This document shows positions 7,734-16,707 of a stretch of 64,000 bases of DNA, piece after piece. Every line of letters begins with the position of its first letter. The first letter of the stretch is position 1. Both the position numbers and the translations under genes were made by a program. The DNA lies in NCBI GenBank assembly GCA_945862265.1, contig CAMAXP010000009.1, positions 48,180 through 112,179 of the forward strand. The letters run 5' to 3'. The DNA is from Bordetella parapertussis (GTDB lineage: Bacteria; Pseudomonadota; Gammaproteobacteria; Burkholderiales; SG8-39). The notes beneath the pieces were generated by a model. It searched no databases, was not told the origin of the DNA, and worked only from the letters and a program-made list of their open reading frames with translations.

Positions 7734-9862
7734 TATTTCTCCTCTTTCTCCATCAGCTTGTCGACGAGGCCCGGCGGCACTTCAGCGTAACGCGCGAACT
7801 CCATCGTGAAGGTGCCGCGGCCGCTGGTCGCAGAGCGTAGAAAGCTGATGTAGCCGAACATTTCGGCCAGCGGCACGAAACCCTGGATGAACGCGTTGGG
7901 GCCTTTCTGCCCCTGGTCGGTGACCTGGCCGCGGCGGCGGTTCATGTCGCCGATCACATCTCCGAGATATTCGGCTTCGGTCACGACCTCGACACCCATG
8001 ATCGGCTCGAGCAGTTTGGGGCGGCTTGCCCTGTGCGATTCGCGGAAGCACGCGCGGCCGGCGATCTCGAACGCGAGCGCCGACGAGTCGACGTCGTGGT
8101 ACTTGCCGTCGAGCAGGCGCGCCTTGAAGTCGACGACTTCATACCCTGCGATCTGGCCTTTCTTGCTTTCGGTCATGATCGCGTGCTGCACTGCCGGGAT
8201 GAATTCGCGCGGGATGCGCCCGCCGGTCACCTCGTCGGCCCACTCCACGCCGCTGCCGTAGGGGAGCGGCTCGAAGACCATCTTGACCTCGGCGAACTGC
8301 CCCGAGCCACCCGACTGTTTCTTGTGGGTGTAGATGTGCTCGACGGTGGTGCCGAAAGCTTCGCGAAAGCTGACCTTCGGTTTGCCCATCACGGCCTCGA
8401 CGCCGAGCTCGGTACGCATGCGGTCGATGGTGATCTCAAGGTGCAATTCGCCCATGCCCTTCAGCACGGTCTGGCCGGTTTCCTGGTCGACCGACAATCG
8501 CAATGACGGGTCGGCCTTGACCATCTTGTAGAGGGCGGTCGACATCTTCTCGATGTCGGCGCGGGTTTTGGGCTCGACCGAGACGCTGATCACGGGGTCC
8601 GGGAAGCGCATGCGCTCGAGCAGCGACGGGTGCGTCATGTCGGAGAGCGAGTCGCCCGTCTCGGTGTCCTTCATCGAAACGAACGCGCAGATGTCGCCGG
8701 CGCGGGCCTCCTCGATGTCCTTGGTCACGTTGGCCTGCACCTCGACGATGCGGCCGATGCGCTCTTTCTTGTCGCGCGTGACGTTCAGCAGGGTGTCGCC
8801 TTTCTTGATCACGCCGGAATAGACGCGCACGAAGGTGAGGGTGCCGAACTGGTCGTTGATGACCTTGAAGGCCAGCGCACGGGCGGGGGCGTCGTCACGG
8901 ACTTCCTGCTCGCCGATGACCTTGCCGTCGGGGTCCACCATGGAGATGCCGCCGTTCTCGCCCGGGTAGGGCATATAGTCGATCACGCCGTCGAGCAGCT
9001 GCTGCACGCCCTTGTTCTTGAACGACGAGCCGCAGAACACCGGCACCAGCTTGCCCTGCACGGTGCCCTTGCGGATGCATTCCTTGACCTTGGCGATGTC
9101 GAACTTGCCGCTCTCGACGAATTCCATGAACGCATCGTCGTCCAGGGCCAGCGCGGTCTCGATGGCTTCGCGGCGCAGATCCAGCAGGTCATCCATCCAC
9201 TGGTTGTCGCGGGTGCTGGCGAACGTGAAGCGCCCTTTCATCTCCTCGATGGGGATAGTCTCCCACGGGGAGTCCTTGTCCTCTTCCTTCCAGACGTAGC
9301 CGCAACCGGCGATGAGGTCAACCATGCCCTTGAACTCGTCGTGGCTGCCGATCGGGATCTGGCACAGCACGATGGTGGCGCCCAGGCGCTCCTTGATCCC
9401 GGTGATCGCCTTCTCGAAGTTGGCGCCCATGCGGTCCATCTTGTTGATGTAGCACATGCGCGGCACGTTGTACTGGTTCGCCAGGCGCCAGTTGGTCTCG
9501 GTCTGCGGCTCCACGCCCGCCACGCCGTCGAACACCACGACGGCGCCGTCCAGCACGCGCAGGGACCGGTTCACCTCGATGGTGAAGTCGACGTGCCCGG
9601 GGGTGTCGATGATGTTGACCTGGTGGCCCTTCCACTCGGTCGAGACGGCCGCGGACTGGATCGTGATGCCGCGCTTCTTTTCCTGCTCGAGGTAGTCGGT
9701 GGTCGTGCTGGTCTTGCCGTCCTTGGTGTCGTGGACGTCGATGATCTGGTGCTTCTTGCCGGTGTAGTAGAGCACGCGCTCCGTAGTGGTGGTCTTGCCC
9801 GCGTCGATGTGGGCGATGATCCCGATGTTGCGGTAGAGCTTGAGCTCTTTCTGCCTGGCCAT
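7733..9862 (-). CDS. fusA: Elongation factor G, divergent stand-alone paralogue
   Basis: 709 residues from the ATG at 9862, chosen because AGGAAG lies 7 bases upstream; an in-frame extension to 9937 adds 25 residues with no family match. Domain I is a GTPase with G1 [10 protein letters not shown]3 DTPGH and G4 NKMD; domains II-V follow in the normal order. It is not the usual betaproteobacterial EF-G: switch I has 18 residues between HD and RGITI where canonical EF-G has 13, the following motif is RGITIQSAA rather than RGITITSAA, and the G' insert beside IDTPGH is missing. These marks resemble mtEFG1/spdEFG-type factors. It stands alone, away from rpsL-rpsG-tuf. It may be a second EF-G specialised for elongation or ribosome recycling; the symbol is given for family only. 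Confidence 0.9.
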   Translation of the reverse strand: MARQKELKLYRNIGIIAHIDAGKTTTTERVLYYTGKKHQIIDVHDTKDGKTSTTTDYLEQEKKRGITIQSAAVSTEWKGHQVNIIDTPGHVDFTIEVNRSLRVLDGAVVVFDGVAGVEPQTETNWRLANQYNVPRMCYINKMDRMGANFEKAITGIKERLGATIVLCQIPIGSHDEFKGMVDLIAGCGYVWKEEDKDSPWETIPIEEMKGRFTFASTRDNQWMDDLLDLRREAIETALALDDDAFMEFVESGKFDIAKVKECIRKGTVQGKLVPVFCGSSFKNKGVQQLLDGVIDYMPYPGENGGISMVDPDGKVIGEQEVRDDAPARALAFKVINDQFGTLTFVRVYSGVIKKGDTLLNVTRDKKERIGRIVEVQANVTKDIEEARAGDICAFVSMKDTETGDSLSDMTHPSLLERMRFPDPVISVSVEPKTRADIEKMSTALYKMVKADPSLRLSVDQETGQTVLKGMGELHLEITIDRMRTELGVEAVMGKPKVSFREAFGTTVEHIYTHKKQSGGSGQFAEVKMVFEPLPYGSGVEWADEVTGGRIPREFIPAVQHAIMTESKKGQIAGYEVVDFKARLLDGKYHDVDSSALAFEIAGRACFRESHRASRPKLLEPIMGVEVVTEAEYLGDVIGDMNRRRGQVTDQGQKGPNAFIQGFVPLAEMFGYISFLRSATSGRGTFTMEFARYAEVPPGLVDKLMEKEEK

Positions 9863-10018
9863 GATGGTGCTTCCTGTTAAGGGACTGAATTGGATGAGCC
9901 GGGGGCGCTGCCACTGGCTATCGGCGGGGAGGTGCATGGCACCCAGGCCGAACCCGGCAAACCCGCGATTTTACATCATCACGGCTACCGGGGCGCTAGG
10001 GGCTGATAAACTGCCCGG

Positions 10019-10807
10019 ATGCGCCGCCCGGTGCTCCATTTTTCCCACGCCAACGGCTTTCCCGCCCCCTGCTACCGCAGCATGCTGGGGCTGCTGGAGT
10101 CCCATTTCCGGGTCGGATCCATTCCGGCGCTGGGCATGGACCCGCGCCACCCTCCCACCGAGGGCTGGCCCCACCTCCTCGCGCAGGTCGTGGGGCACGT
10201 CGAGCGCAGCTACACCCAGCCGGTGGTCGGGGTGGGGCATTCCCTGGGTGGGTACCTGACTTTCATGGCAGCGGTGGCCCGGCCGGACCTCTTCCGGGCG
10301 GTCATCCTGCTGGATGCGCCCATCATCGGGGCGATCAAGGGGCGGTTGCTCGGGGCCACCAAGCGGTTCGGGATCGTCGACCGGGTGACGCCCGCCGGGG
10401 CCACCCGGGAGCGCCGCGCCGAATGGGCGAGCCTTGCCGAAGCGGAACGCCATTTCCATGGCAGGGCCCTGTTCCGGCATTTCGCGCCCGAGGCGCTGCG
10501 CGACTACGTCCGCTACGGGCTGGTGGACGACGGCAGGAAACTGCGCCTGATGATCGACCCGGCCATCGAGTACCAGATCTACCGGACGATCCCGCATGAC
10601 CTCCACCGCCTGTTGCCGGATCTGCGCGTCCCGGCCGGGTTCATCGGCGGCGCCGGGTCGGACATCGTCCGGCGGGTGGGCCTGTCGACCATGCGGCGCG
10701 CGGGATTCGCGTTTCGCCGCGTGCCCGGCGGCCACCTCTTCCCGCTCGAGCATCCGCAGGCGGCCGCCGAAGCGATCCTCGAGATGACCGCCAAGCTGGC
10801 CGACTGA
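10019..10807 (+). CDS. Alpha/beta hydrolase
   Basis: 262 residues. The sequence opens with the strand HFSHANGFPAPCYR, where HxNGF is the oxyanion-hole region, and carries the nucleophile elbow GHSLGG with Ser75. A late GGHLFPLEHP holds the candidate catalytic His. The family covers esterases, lipases and hydrolytic dehalogenases, and the substrate cannot be assigned. No signal peptide is present, so it should be cytoplasmic. It is divergent from the EF-G gene with 156 bp between the starts, and the Bug receptor follows 41 bp downstream. Confidence 0.87.
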   Translation: MRRPVLHFSHANGFPAPCYRSMLGLLESHFRVGSIPALGMDPRHPPTEGWPHLLAQVVGHVERSYTQPVVGVGHSLGGYLTFMAAVARPDLFRAVILLDAPIIGAIKGRLLGATKRFGIVDRVTPAGATRERRAEWASLAEAERHFHGRALFRHFAPEALRDYVRYGLVDDGRKLRLMIDPAIEYQIYRTIPHDLHRLLPDLRVPAGFIGGAGSDIVRRVGLSTMRRAGFAFRRVPGGHLFPLEHPQAAAEAILEMTAKLAD

Positions 10808-10848
10808 TAAGCTTGCGGCCCAACAATAAGATGTACACAGGGGGAGAC

Positions 10849-11820
10849 ATGTCCAGGATCGTTGCCGCACTGCTCGCGCTTGTTGCCGTATTCGTTGCTT
10901 CAGGCGCGCACGCGCAGCCTTACCCGAGCCGTCCCATCAAGATCCTCGTGCCGTTCACGGCCGGCGGTTCTTCGGACATGGTCGCCCGCGCGATCGGCGC
11001 GAAGCTGCCCGACTCGCTGCCGGGGGCGACCATCGTGGTCGAGAACCGGCCCGGGGCCAACGGTTCGATCGCCGCGGATCTGCTCGCGAAGTCGCCCGCC
11101 GACGGCTACACGCTGCTGGTCGGCTCCATCGGCACCTTCGCAATTAACGTTGCGCTGAACCCGAAGCTCACCTACCACCCATTGCGCGATTTCGACCTCG
11201 TCACGGTCGCAGTGCGCAACCCGAACATCCTCATCGCGACCCCGAAATTCCCGGCAAATACGCTCGCGGAACTCGTCGCGCACATGAAGAAGAACCCGGG
11301 CAGGACGTCGATGGTCTCCTCGGGCACCGGGTCGTCGGACCACCTGTCGGCCGAACTCCTCTGGCAGCGCAGCGGGACCACCGGCATCCATGTGCCCTAC
11401 AAGGGCGGATCGGCGGCGATGGCCGACCTCATCGGCGGCGCAGTGGACGCGTCGTTCCAGAACCTCGGCGCGGCCTCGGGCCACATCAAGGGCGGCCGCC
11501 TCAAGGCGCTGGCGGTCACCAGCGACAAGCGCTCGCCGGTGTTCCCGGACGTGCCCACGATGGCGGAGGCGGGGGTGTCCGGCTTTGAGGTCTATTCGTG
11601 GCAGGCGGTGGCGGCGCCCAAGGGCCTGCCCAAGGACGTGTATGCGAAAATCAATGCCGCCGTCATCGCGGCGCTGCAGGCGCCCGACACCAAGGCGCGC
11701 TTCGACGCGCAGGGGTTCGATGTGGTTGCGAACACGCCGGAGCAGTTCGGCGAATTCCTCAAGGGCGAGATCGCGCGCTGGACGCAGGTGGTCAACACCG
11801 CAGGCATCAAGCCAGACTAG
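10849..11820 (+). CDS. Bug-family substrate-binding protein
   Basis: 323 residues from the ATG at 10849, which is preceded by GGGGGAG; an in-frame ATG at 10831 would add residues before the signal peptide. The signal peptide MSRIVAALLALVAVFVASG ends near AHA-QP, followed by the mature start YPSRPIKILVPFTAGG. VENRPGANG and ADGYTLL identify the TctC/Bug family. It is periplasmic and binds an unknown small carboxylate-like ligand. The following Ldh-family dehydrogenase begins 120 bp later after a perfect tandem repeat; ligand uptake plus oxidation of a 2-hydroxyacid is a reasonable guess for the pair. Confidence 0.95.
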   Translation: MSRIVAALLALVAVFVASGAHAQPYPSRPIKILVPFTAGGSSDMVARAIGAKLPDSLPGATIVVENRPGANGSIAADLLAKSPADGYTLLVGSIGTFAINVALNPKLTYHPLRDFDLVTVAVRNPNILIATPKFPANTLAELVAHMKKNPGRTSMVSSGTGSSDHLSAELLWQRSGTTGIHVPYKGGSAAMADLIGGAVDASFQNLGAASGHIKGGRLKALAVTSDKRSPVFPDVPTMAEAGVSGFEVYSWQAVAAPKGLPKDVYAKINAAVIAALQAPDTKARFDAQGFDVVANTPEQFGEFLKGEIARWTQVVNTAGIKPD

Positions 11821-11821
11821 A

Positions 11822-11927
11822 CGAGAAGAGGGGCGCTGCCCCTCCTCAAGACCTCCCCGACCGCACCATCACCGCGAGAAGAGGGGCGCTGCCCCTCCTC
11901 AAGACCTCCCCGACCGCACCATCACCG
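11822..11927. repeat. Perfect 53-bp tandem repeat (two copies)
   Basis: The unit runs 11822-11874 and repeats without a mismatch at 11875-11927. Each copy contains the palindrome GAGGGGC-GCT-GCCCCTC, a 7-bp stem with a 3-base loop. It lies between the Bug gene stop and the ribosome-binding site of the Ldh-family gene, so two hairpins would form in the joint transcript. Its reverse complement shares two sequence blocks with 7691-7733. Confidence 0.95.
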
Positions 11928-11940
11928 GAGTAAGCAAAGC

Positions 11941-13017
11941 ATGGCCAAGATTCACACGATTCGCAAAGAGCCGCTGACCGCGGCGATCAAGGCGCTGGTG
12001 CGCGGGTTCGGCAGCGAACCACGCGAGGTCGACCTCGTCACCGAGAACCTCATCCAGGCCAACCTGACCGGCCATGACTCGCACGGCATCGGCATGCTGC
12101 CGAAATACTCCGAGGCTTTCGTCGAAGGCGGCCTGACGGCGAACGCCCACGTGAAGACCACCCTCGACGGCGGCGCGATGCTGCGCCTCGACGGGCAGGC
12201 GGGGTTCGGCCAGGTCATCGGCCACGAGGCCATGGAAATGGGCATTGCGCGCGCCAAGCAATTCGGCAGCTGCATCGTCGCGCTCGGCAATTCGCACCAC
12301 CTGTGCCGCATCGGCGCATGGGCGGAGATGGCCATCGAGGCCAACCTCATCTCGGTGCATTTCACCAACGTCATCTCGCGCCCGATCGTCGCGCCCTTCG
12401 GCGGTGGCGATGCGCGCTTCGGCACCAACCCGTTCACGGTCGGCATCCCGGTGCCGGGCGGCGAGCCGATCCTGCTCGATTTCGCCACCAGCGTGATGGC
12501 GCAGGGCAAGGCGCGCGTGGCCTACAACAAGGGCGAGCAGATGCCGGTCGGGCGCCTGATCGACAACCACGGCAAGCCCACGACCGACCCGAAGTACGCA
12601 GTTGTTGATCCGACGGGCGCGATCGTCACGTTCGGCGAACACAAAGGCTTCGGCCTCGCAGTGGTATGCGAACTGCTCGGCGGTGCACTCGCGGCCGGTA
12701 TGGCCTGCCACGAGCCGTACACCGGCAAGAAGCGCGTGCTGAACGGCATGCTTACAATACTCTTCGACCCGACGAAGCTTTCGGAAGGCGCGCTCTTTGG
12801 CGATGAGATGAAAGGCTTCATCGACTGGGTCAAGGCTTCGCCGGCCCAGCCGGGCTTCGACCATGTCCGCCTCGCTGGCGAGCCGGAGCGCGAGATGCGC
12901 GCCAAGCGCCTGGCCGAAGGCATCCCGGTCGACGAAACCAGCTGGAGCGACATCCTGAAAGCCGCCGAGCGGTTGAAAGTGGACCCGGCGGAGATCAACC
13001 GACTCGCCGGGCTCTAG
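11941..13017 (+). CDS. Ldh-family (type 2 malate/L-lactate) dehydrogenase
   Basis: 358 residues, the normal length for this NAD(P)-dependent family (Pfam Ldh_2), which is unrelated to classical LDH/MDH. GHDSHGIGML near residues 44-53 and GNSHH near 119 are the substrate- and cofactor-site signatures. Members oxidise 2-hydroxyacids such as malate, lactate, ureidoglycolate or sulfolactate. The start ATG follows GGAGTAAGCAAAGC. It is downstream of a Bug receptor, which fits uptake and oxidation of a hydroxyacid. It converges on the FkbM-like gene with only 4 bases between the stop codons. Confidence 0.92.
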   Translation: MAKIHTIRKEPLTAAIKALVRGFGSEPREVDLVTENLIQANLTGHDSHGIGMLPKYSEAFVEGGLTANAHVKTTLDGGAMLRLDGQAGFGQVIGHEAMEMGIARAKQFGSCIVALGNSHHLCRIGAWAEMAIEANLISVHFTNVISRPIVAPFGGGDARFGTNPFTVGIPVPGGEPILLDFATSVMAQGKARVAYNKGEQMPVGRLIDNHGKPTTDPKYAVVDPTGAIVTFGEHKGFGLAVVCELLGGALAAGMACHEPYTGKKRVLNGMLTILFDPTKLSEGALFGDEMKGFIDWVKASPAQPGFDHVRLAGEPEREMRAKRLAEGIPVDETSWSDILKAAERLKVDPAEINRLAGL

Positions 13018-13021
13018 GATT

Positions 13022-13882
13022 TCAGAGAAAGCGTTCGATCGTCTTCGGTGAGGCCGGGTGTCCCTGGCCGACAAACCAGTTGTAGTCGGCGGGCTGGAAA
13101 AGGGTGGCGATGTCCGAGGGCACGTCCGCGAACGCGGCGGCAAAGTCGTTGCGCACGAAATAGGCGTTGACCCCGGTGATGTTGCAGGCCACCAGCCTGT
13201 ACCCGGCGTTGCCGAAGAGGTCGGCAAAAGACTGCAGTGACGCCCCCTGGTAGTCGTCGCCCTTCCACTGGTGCTTCGGGTCGTACCGGATGGACCAGCG
13301 GATCGGCGGCGGGAACTTGGCGTTGTACTCCACTACTATCACCGCGGGCCGCATGCCGCCTGCCAGCACCTTTTCGGCGATATGCAGGTCGTTGCCGTCG
13401 AGGTCGATGCTGAGGAAGTCGCACCCCTGGGCGCCCAGGGCGGCAAGCTCGGCAGCCACCAGCGCGCCACAGTTTTCCGCCGTGATCCACGCATTCGAAT
13501 GGCGGAGCTTCGGGCTGCCCGGCGGGATCGAGAAGCGCAGGGTGTCGGCGCCGAGCCACACGCCCTTCCAGCCGCGCATCAGCAGGATCAGCGAGTTGTT
13601 CTCGAGTCCGTCGCCTGCGCCAAACTCGACAAACGTCCCGCTCTCGAGGCCGATGCGGCGCAGGATTTCGAGGGTGATGCCGTCCTCGTCGTTCTGCGAA
13701 AAGTATTTCTGTCCCGCTTTCACCAGGGGATTCGCGCTCGCTGCGCGCTTGTCCCTCCAGTAGCGCTCGACGCCCATGTCGAGCCGTCGCGTCACCGAGG
13801 CGCGGTTCCAGATTTCGGTCAGCGCGTCGAAGGTGCCTTCAGCCTGCGCCTGCTTGAGCCGGTCGAAGAGCGCCTTGAACAT
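13022..13882 (-). CDS. FkbM-like methyltransferase-fold protein
   Basis: 286 residues from the ATG at 13882, which overlaps the TGA of the upstream cupin gene; a longer in-frame start at 14050 would read through that gene and is rejected. The core has SQNDEDG, a SAM-binding-like strand FVEFGAGDG, and the acidic DFLSIDLDGND that follows in FkbM-type proteins. These proteins usually methylate sugar or metabolite oxygens; here the substrate is unknown and catalytic activity is not certain. It is the last gene of a three-gene minus-strand set with cupin and FAH hydrolase, whose link to it is unclear. Confidence 0.75.
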   Translation of the reverse strand: MFKALFDRLKQAQAEGTFDALTEIWNRASVTRRLDMGVERYWRDKRAASANPLVKAGQKYFSQNDEDGITLEILRRIGLESGTFVEFGAGDGLENNSLILLMRGWKGVWLGADTLRFSIPPGSPKLRHSNAWITAENCGALVAAELAALGAQGCDFLSIDLDGNDLHIAEKVLAGGMRPAVIVVEYNAKFPPPIRWSIRYDPKHQWKGDDYQGASLQSFADLFGNAGYRLVACNITGVNAYFVRNDFAAAFADVPSDIATLFQPADYNWFVGQGHPASPKTIERFL

Positions 13883-14211
13883 CAGTCGACGATGAATAGC
13901 TTCGCGCCGCCCGTCGTGCGCGAGCGGTGCGGCTCGGCGGCGTCGGCAACCTGGTAGCTCATGCCGGGTTTGAGCACGAAGACACGCCCGTCGGCGAGCT
14001 CGGTTTCGAGTTCGCCTTCGAGGCACATCAGGATGTGCCCCTTCGAGCACCAGTGGTCAGCGACATACCCGGGCGTGTATTCGACCATCCGCACGCGGAT
14101 GACGCCGAAGTTGCGCGTGCGCCAGTAGGCCATTCCGCTGTCGCCCTTGTGCTCGGTGGGCTCGACGCCGGACCAGTCGGTGGTGCCGAACGGGATGTCC
14201 CTCATTTCCAT
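13882..14211 (-). CDS. Small cupin (DHCW-motif cupin family)
   Basis: 109 residues forming one cupin barrel. The sequence opens MEMRDIPFGTTDWSGVEPTE, has ADHWCSKGHI at the first metal-motif position and a GMSYQVAD segment before a conserved PHRS and the ending AKLFIVD. The pattern matches the DHCW-motif cupin proteins, which have no assigned reaction; the His residues could hold a metal. It lies 13 bases downstream of the FAH-family hydrolase gene and its stop overlaps the FkbM-like start, so all three are translated from one message. Confidence 0.8.
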   Translation of the reverse strand: MEMRDIPFGTTDWSGVEPTEHKGDSGMAYWRTRNFGVIRVRMVEYTPGYVADHWCSKGHILMCLEGELETELADGRVFVLKPGMSYQVADAAEPHRSRTTGGAKLFIVD

Positions 14212-14224
14212 ATGCAGTGCCTCT

Positions 14225-15073
14225 TCAGTCGTCCGCGATGGTATTGCGCAGGACCCCGACCCGGCTCACTTCGATCTCGACCACGTCGCCGGGCTTCATC
14301 CACACGGGAGGCTCGCGGCGCGCGCCGACGCCGCCGGGCGTGCCGCTGACGATCACGTCGCCCGCCTCAAGCGGTACCCATGTCGACAGGTGTGCGATCA
14401 GGCTGGGGATTGTGTGCACCAGGAGGGCGGTGGTGGTGTGCTGCATCTCGACGCCGTTCAGGCGCGTGATCAGCGTGAGTTCGGTCGCCGCGGGAATCTC
14501 GTCCGCGGTCACCATCCAAGGTCCGAACCCGCCGGTGGCGGCGAAATTCTTGCCGGCGGTCCACTGCGTGGTGGCCCACTGCCAGTCGCGCACCGAGCCG
14601 TCGTTATAGCAACTGTAGCCGGCGACGTAGTCCCAAGAATCCTTTTCCGCAATCCGGCGGCCGGATTTGCCGATGATCACTGCGATCTCGCCCTCGAAGT
14701 CGAGCTTGGTCGACTCGCGCGGCCGCAGGATGGGCTGGTCGTGGCCAACCTGCGACTCGGGAAAGCGCACGAACACCGCGGGCGCCTCGGTCTTCTCGCG
14801 CTTGGTTTCCTGGCGGTGGTCCTCGTAGTTGAGGCCGATGCAGAAGATCTTGCCCGGGTTCGGGATGGGCGGGAGCAGCTTCACTTCGGAAAGCTTGAAG
14901 TCCGGCTTCTGGCCGGCCGCCGCTTTCGTCGCCTCGCCGAGCCCTTCATGGGCGAGCAGCGTGCGGATGTCCGGATAGCGAGCGCCGATGCGGCGCGTGA
15001 GGTCGATGATGCCGTCGCCTTCGACGATCCCGTAGCCGGCGGCGTTCTGGTGGATGTAGGTTGCTAGTTTCAA
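14225..15073 (-). CDS. Fumarylacetoacetate hydrolase family protein
   Basis: 282 residues from a TTG start at 15073, selected because AGGGGA sits 5 bases upstream and the length and N-terminus (KLATYIHQN) then match the family; the longer ATG-initiated frame from 15157 runs back across the divergent promoter. The catalytic FAH core shows CIGLNYEDH, the metal ligands in LDFEGEIAVIIGKSG and a GTPGGVG turn near the end. Such enzymes cleave or decarboxylate 2-oxo or acylpyruvate compounds using Mg2+. The precise reaction is not decidable. It heads a minus-strand operon with cupin and FkbM-like genes. Confidence 0.9.
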   Translation of the reverse strand: MKLATYIHQNAAGYGIVEGDGIIDLTRRIGARYPDIRTLLAHEGLGEATKAAAGQKPDFKLSEVKLLPPIPNPGKIFCIGLNYEDHRQETKREKTEAPAVFVRFPESQVGHDQPILRPRESTKLDFEGEIAVIIGKSGRRIAEKDSWDYVAGYSCYNDGSVRDWQWATTQWTAGKNFAATGGFGPWMVTADEIPAATELTLITRLNGVEMQHTTTALLVHTIPSLIAHLSTWVPLEAGDVIVSGTPGGVGARREPPVWMKPGDVVEIEVSRVGVLRNTIADD

Positions 15074-15113
15074 GTGCGTCCCCTGGGGTTTCTGCAACGG
15101 AAGTCCGCCAGCA

Positions 15114-15119
15114 TACAAT
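15114..15119 (+). promoter_or_regulatory. Candidate -10 box (TACAAT), leaderless azlC
   Basis: TACAAT ends 6 bases before the azlC ATG at 15126, so transcription should start at or next to the initiation codon. No clear -35 hexamer is visible at standard spacing, and there is no Shine-Dalgarno, which agrees with leaderless initiation. Confidence 0.45.
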
Positions 15120-15125
15120 GACTCG

Positions 15126-15863
15126 ATGCCAGCGAGAATGAACCCCGACGGGACCACGTTTGCCGACGGCGCGCGCGCCGGCCTGCCGGTGGTGCTCGGG
15201 TATCTCGGGATCGGCGTCGCCGCCGGGGTGGTGGAGCGGGCGGCCGGCTTTTCGTATGCCGAGATCCTGCTGCTGTCGATGGTTCTCTATGCAGGCTCCG
15301 CCCAGTTTGTGCTGACCAGCATGGTGGCTTTGGCGAGCCCGCTGTCGGCGATTGTGTTGACGGTATTCTTCGTCAACGTCCGCCACCTGCTGTTGTCGGC
15401 GGCGCTCGCCCCTTTTTTCAGGAAGGTTGCGGCGTGGAAGAGCGCGCTGCTGGGCGCGCAACTCACGGATGAGACATTTGTGGTTGCCGCGGCGCGGTTC
15501 GCGAAGCATCCCCCGCAAGGTGCGGCGTGGATGGCGGGGCTCAACCTCGCGGCCTACTCGACATGGGCCCTTGCCAACCTCGCCGGCGCGGCGTTTTCCG
15601 CCCAGTTCGCGGGTTCGGCGGCGAGCACCCGCGTACTCGGATTCGCGCTCCCCTGCATGTTTGCGGGCCTGCTGGTCCTGCAGCTTGCTGCGCACCCGCG
15701 CGTCCGCAGCGGACTTGCGGTGGCCCTGTTCTCGGCGGCGCTTGCCGTGGTCGTGCAGGTTGCACACCCCGGCCCGTGGGCCGTCATCTGCGCCACCCTT
15801 GCCGGCGCCACCCTCGGCCTGGTCCTGGAACGATGGACGTCCGCCCCGAAATCCTCGCGCTGA
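15126..15863 (+). CDS. azlC: AzlC family branched-chain amino acid exporter subunit
   Basis: 245 residues with about six to seven hydrophobic segments. The conserved AzlC parts are present: GYLGIGVAAGVV near the N-terminus, YAGSAQF at about residues 56-62 and FFVNVRHLLLSAAL after it. AzlC with AzlD forms a two-component inner-membrane exporter of branched-chain or other amino acids (LIV-E family). The next gene, azlD, starts inside its 3' end (31-bp overlap), the usual arrangement for this pair. Start ATG is placed directly behind a TACAAT box. Confidence 0.95.
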   Translation: MPARMNPDGTTFADGARAGLPVVLGYLGIGVAAGVVERAAGFSYAEILLLSMVLYAGSAQFVLTSMVALASPLSAIVLTVFFVNVRHLLLSAALAPFFRKVAAWKSALLGAQLTDETFVVAAARFAKHPPQGAAWMAGLNLAAYSTWALANLAGAAFSAQFAGSAASTRVLGFALPCMFAGLLVLQLAAHPRVRSGLAVALFSAALAVVVQVAHPGPWAVICATLAGATLGLVLERWTSAPKSSR

Positions 15864-16150
15864 TCCTCGCCTGTGCAGCGGTCACGATCGTGCCGCGCGT
15901 GCTGCCGCTCGTGCTCCTGTCGAGGATCGCCCTGCCTGCATGGGCGCTGGCGTGGCTTGCCTACGTCCCGGTCGCGGTGCTTGCGGCGTTGCTTGCCCTC
16001 GAAGTGCTGGTGGTGGAGGGCCGGCCCGCAGTGTCCGCCGCCAACCCCGCTTTGCTTGCCATCGTGCCGACGCTGGCCATTGCGGCCTTGACCCGCAGCC
16101 TGATCGCAACCGCCGTGTCGGGAGTGGGCCTGTATTGGCTCCTTCTCTAA
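15833..16150 (+). CDS. azlD: AzlD family exporter subunit
   Basis: 105 residues beginning MDVRPEILALILACAAVTIV. Almost the whole chain is hydrophobic, giving three to four membrane helices, and PRVLPLVLLSR is the AzlD family mark. It overlaps azlC by 31 bases, so expression is translationally coupled. Together they should export branched-chain or related amino acids across the inner membrane. An earlier in-frame start at 15527 would lie wholly inside azlC and is rejected. Confidence 0.92.
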   Translation: MDVRPEILALILACAAVTIVPRVLPLVLLSRIALPAWALAWLAYVPVAVLAALLALEVLVVEGRPAVSAANPALLAIVPTLAIAALTRSLIATAVSGVGLYWLLL

Positions 16151-16195
16151 ATCATGTACCTGCGCTGTTCACGCAGTCCAACCAGGAGGTTCAGC

Positions 16196-16693
16196 ATGGT
16201 TCTTCGAAAAAACAGGGCATCTGGCATGGTGATCGCAGCACTTTTTGCGGCGGCGTCCGCGATTCCGCTGGCCAGCCAGGCCGCGGGCGGCCCGGCCGAC
16301 GCCGGGTTGCTCAAGTGGGAGGGCGATCCGGTGGTCGAGCAGGCCAACAAGATGATGGAAGCTAAGGATTGGCAGGGGGCCAGCGGGTACCTCAAGGACG
16401 CAATCGCAAAGAAGCCGGACAGCGCGAATTACCACAACCTCTACGCCTACGCGATGCGCAAGGGCCCCAACCCGGACATGAACCTCGTGTTCAAGCACTA
16501 CACCGAAGCGCTGCGAATCGATCCCAAGCATCGCGGCGCCCACGAGTACATCGGCGAGGCTTACCTGATGGTCAAGGATGTGGCCAGGGCCAAGGAGCAT
16601 CTCGCCAAGCTCGACACCCTGTGCACCTTCGGCTGCGACGAGTACAGCGACCTCAAGAAGGCGATCGCGGCGTACGCAACGAAGACGAAGTAA
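16196..16693 (+). CDS. Secreted tetratricopeptide-repeat protein
   Basis: 165 residues from the ATG at 16196, preceded by a perfect AGGAGG with 6-base spacing. A signal peptide covers about residues 1-30 (IAALFAAASAIPLASQAAG). The mature part has helix pairs typical of TPR: AKDWQGASGYLKDAIAKKP, then NPDMNLVFKHYTEALRIDP and GAHEYIGEAYLMVKDVARA, about three repeats. The C-terminal part holds two Cys (TLCTFGCDEY) that could form a disulfide in the periplasm. Function unknown; TPR proteins are scaffolds. It follows azlCD by 45 bases but has its own strong ribosome-binding site. Confidence 0.85.
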   Translation: MVLRKNRASGMVIAALFAAASAIPLASQAAGGPADAGLLKWEGDPVVEQANKMMEAKDWQGASGYLKDAIAKKPDSANYHNLYAYAMRKGPNPDMNLVFKHYTEALRIDPKHRGAHEYIGEAYLMVKDVARAKEHLAKLDTLCTFGCDEYSDLKKAIAAYATKTK

Positions 16694-16707
16694 CCCGCGT
16701 GGCATGG

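Noticed and set aside
8630..9880. 416-codon plus-strand frame opposite EF-G
   Set aside because: Pure antisense of a highly conserved GTPase gene; the product shows repetitive Asp/His/Val composition and no domain.
9863..9937. 25-residue N-terminal extension of EF-G
   Set aside because: The extension has no family similarity, whereas the internal ATG at 9862 has AGGAAG upstream and begins with the normal EF-G sequence.
11822..11927. Possible CRISPR or att site
   Set aside because: Only two directly abutting copies without spacers, and no cas, integrase or tRNA gene nearby.
15074..15157. ATG start at 15157 for the FAH-family gene
   Set aside because: It would place the start inside the divergent azlC gene and add residues unlike the family; TTG at 15073 has a good ribosome-binding site.
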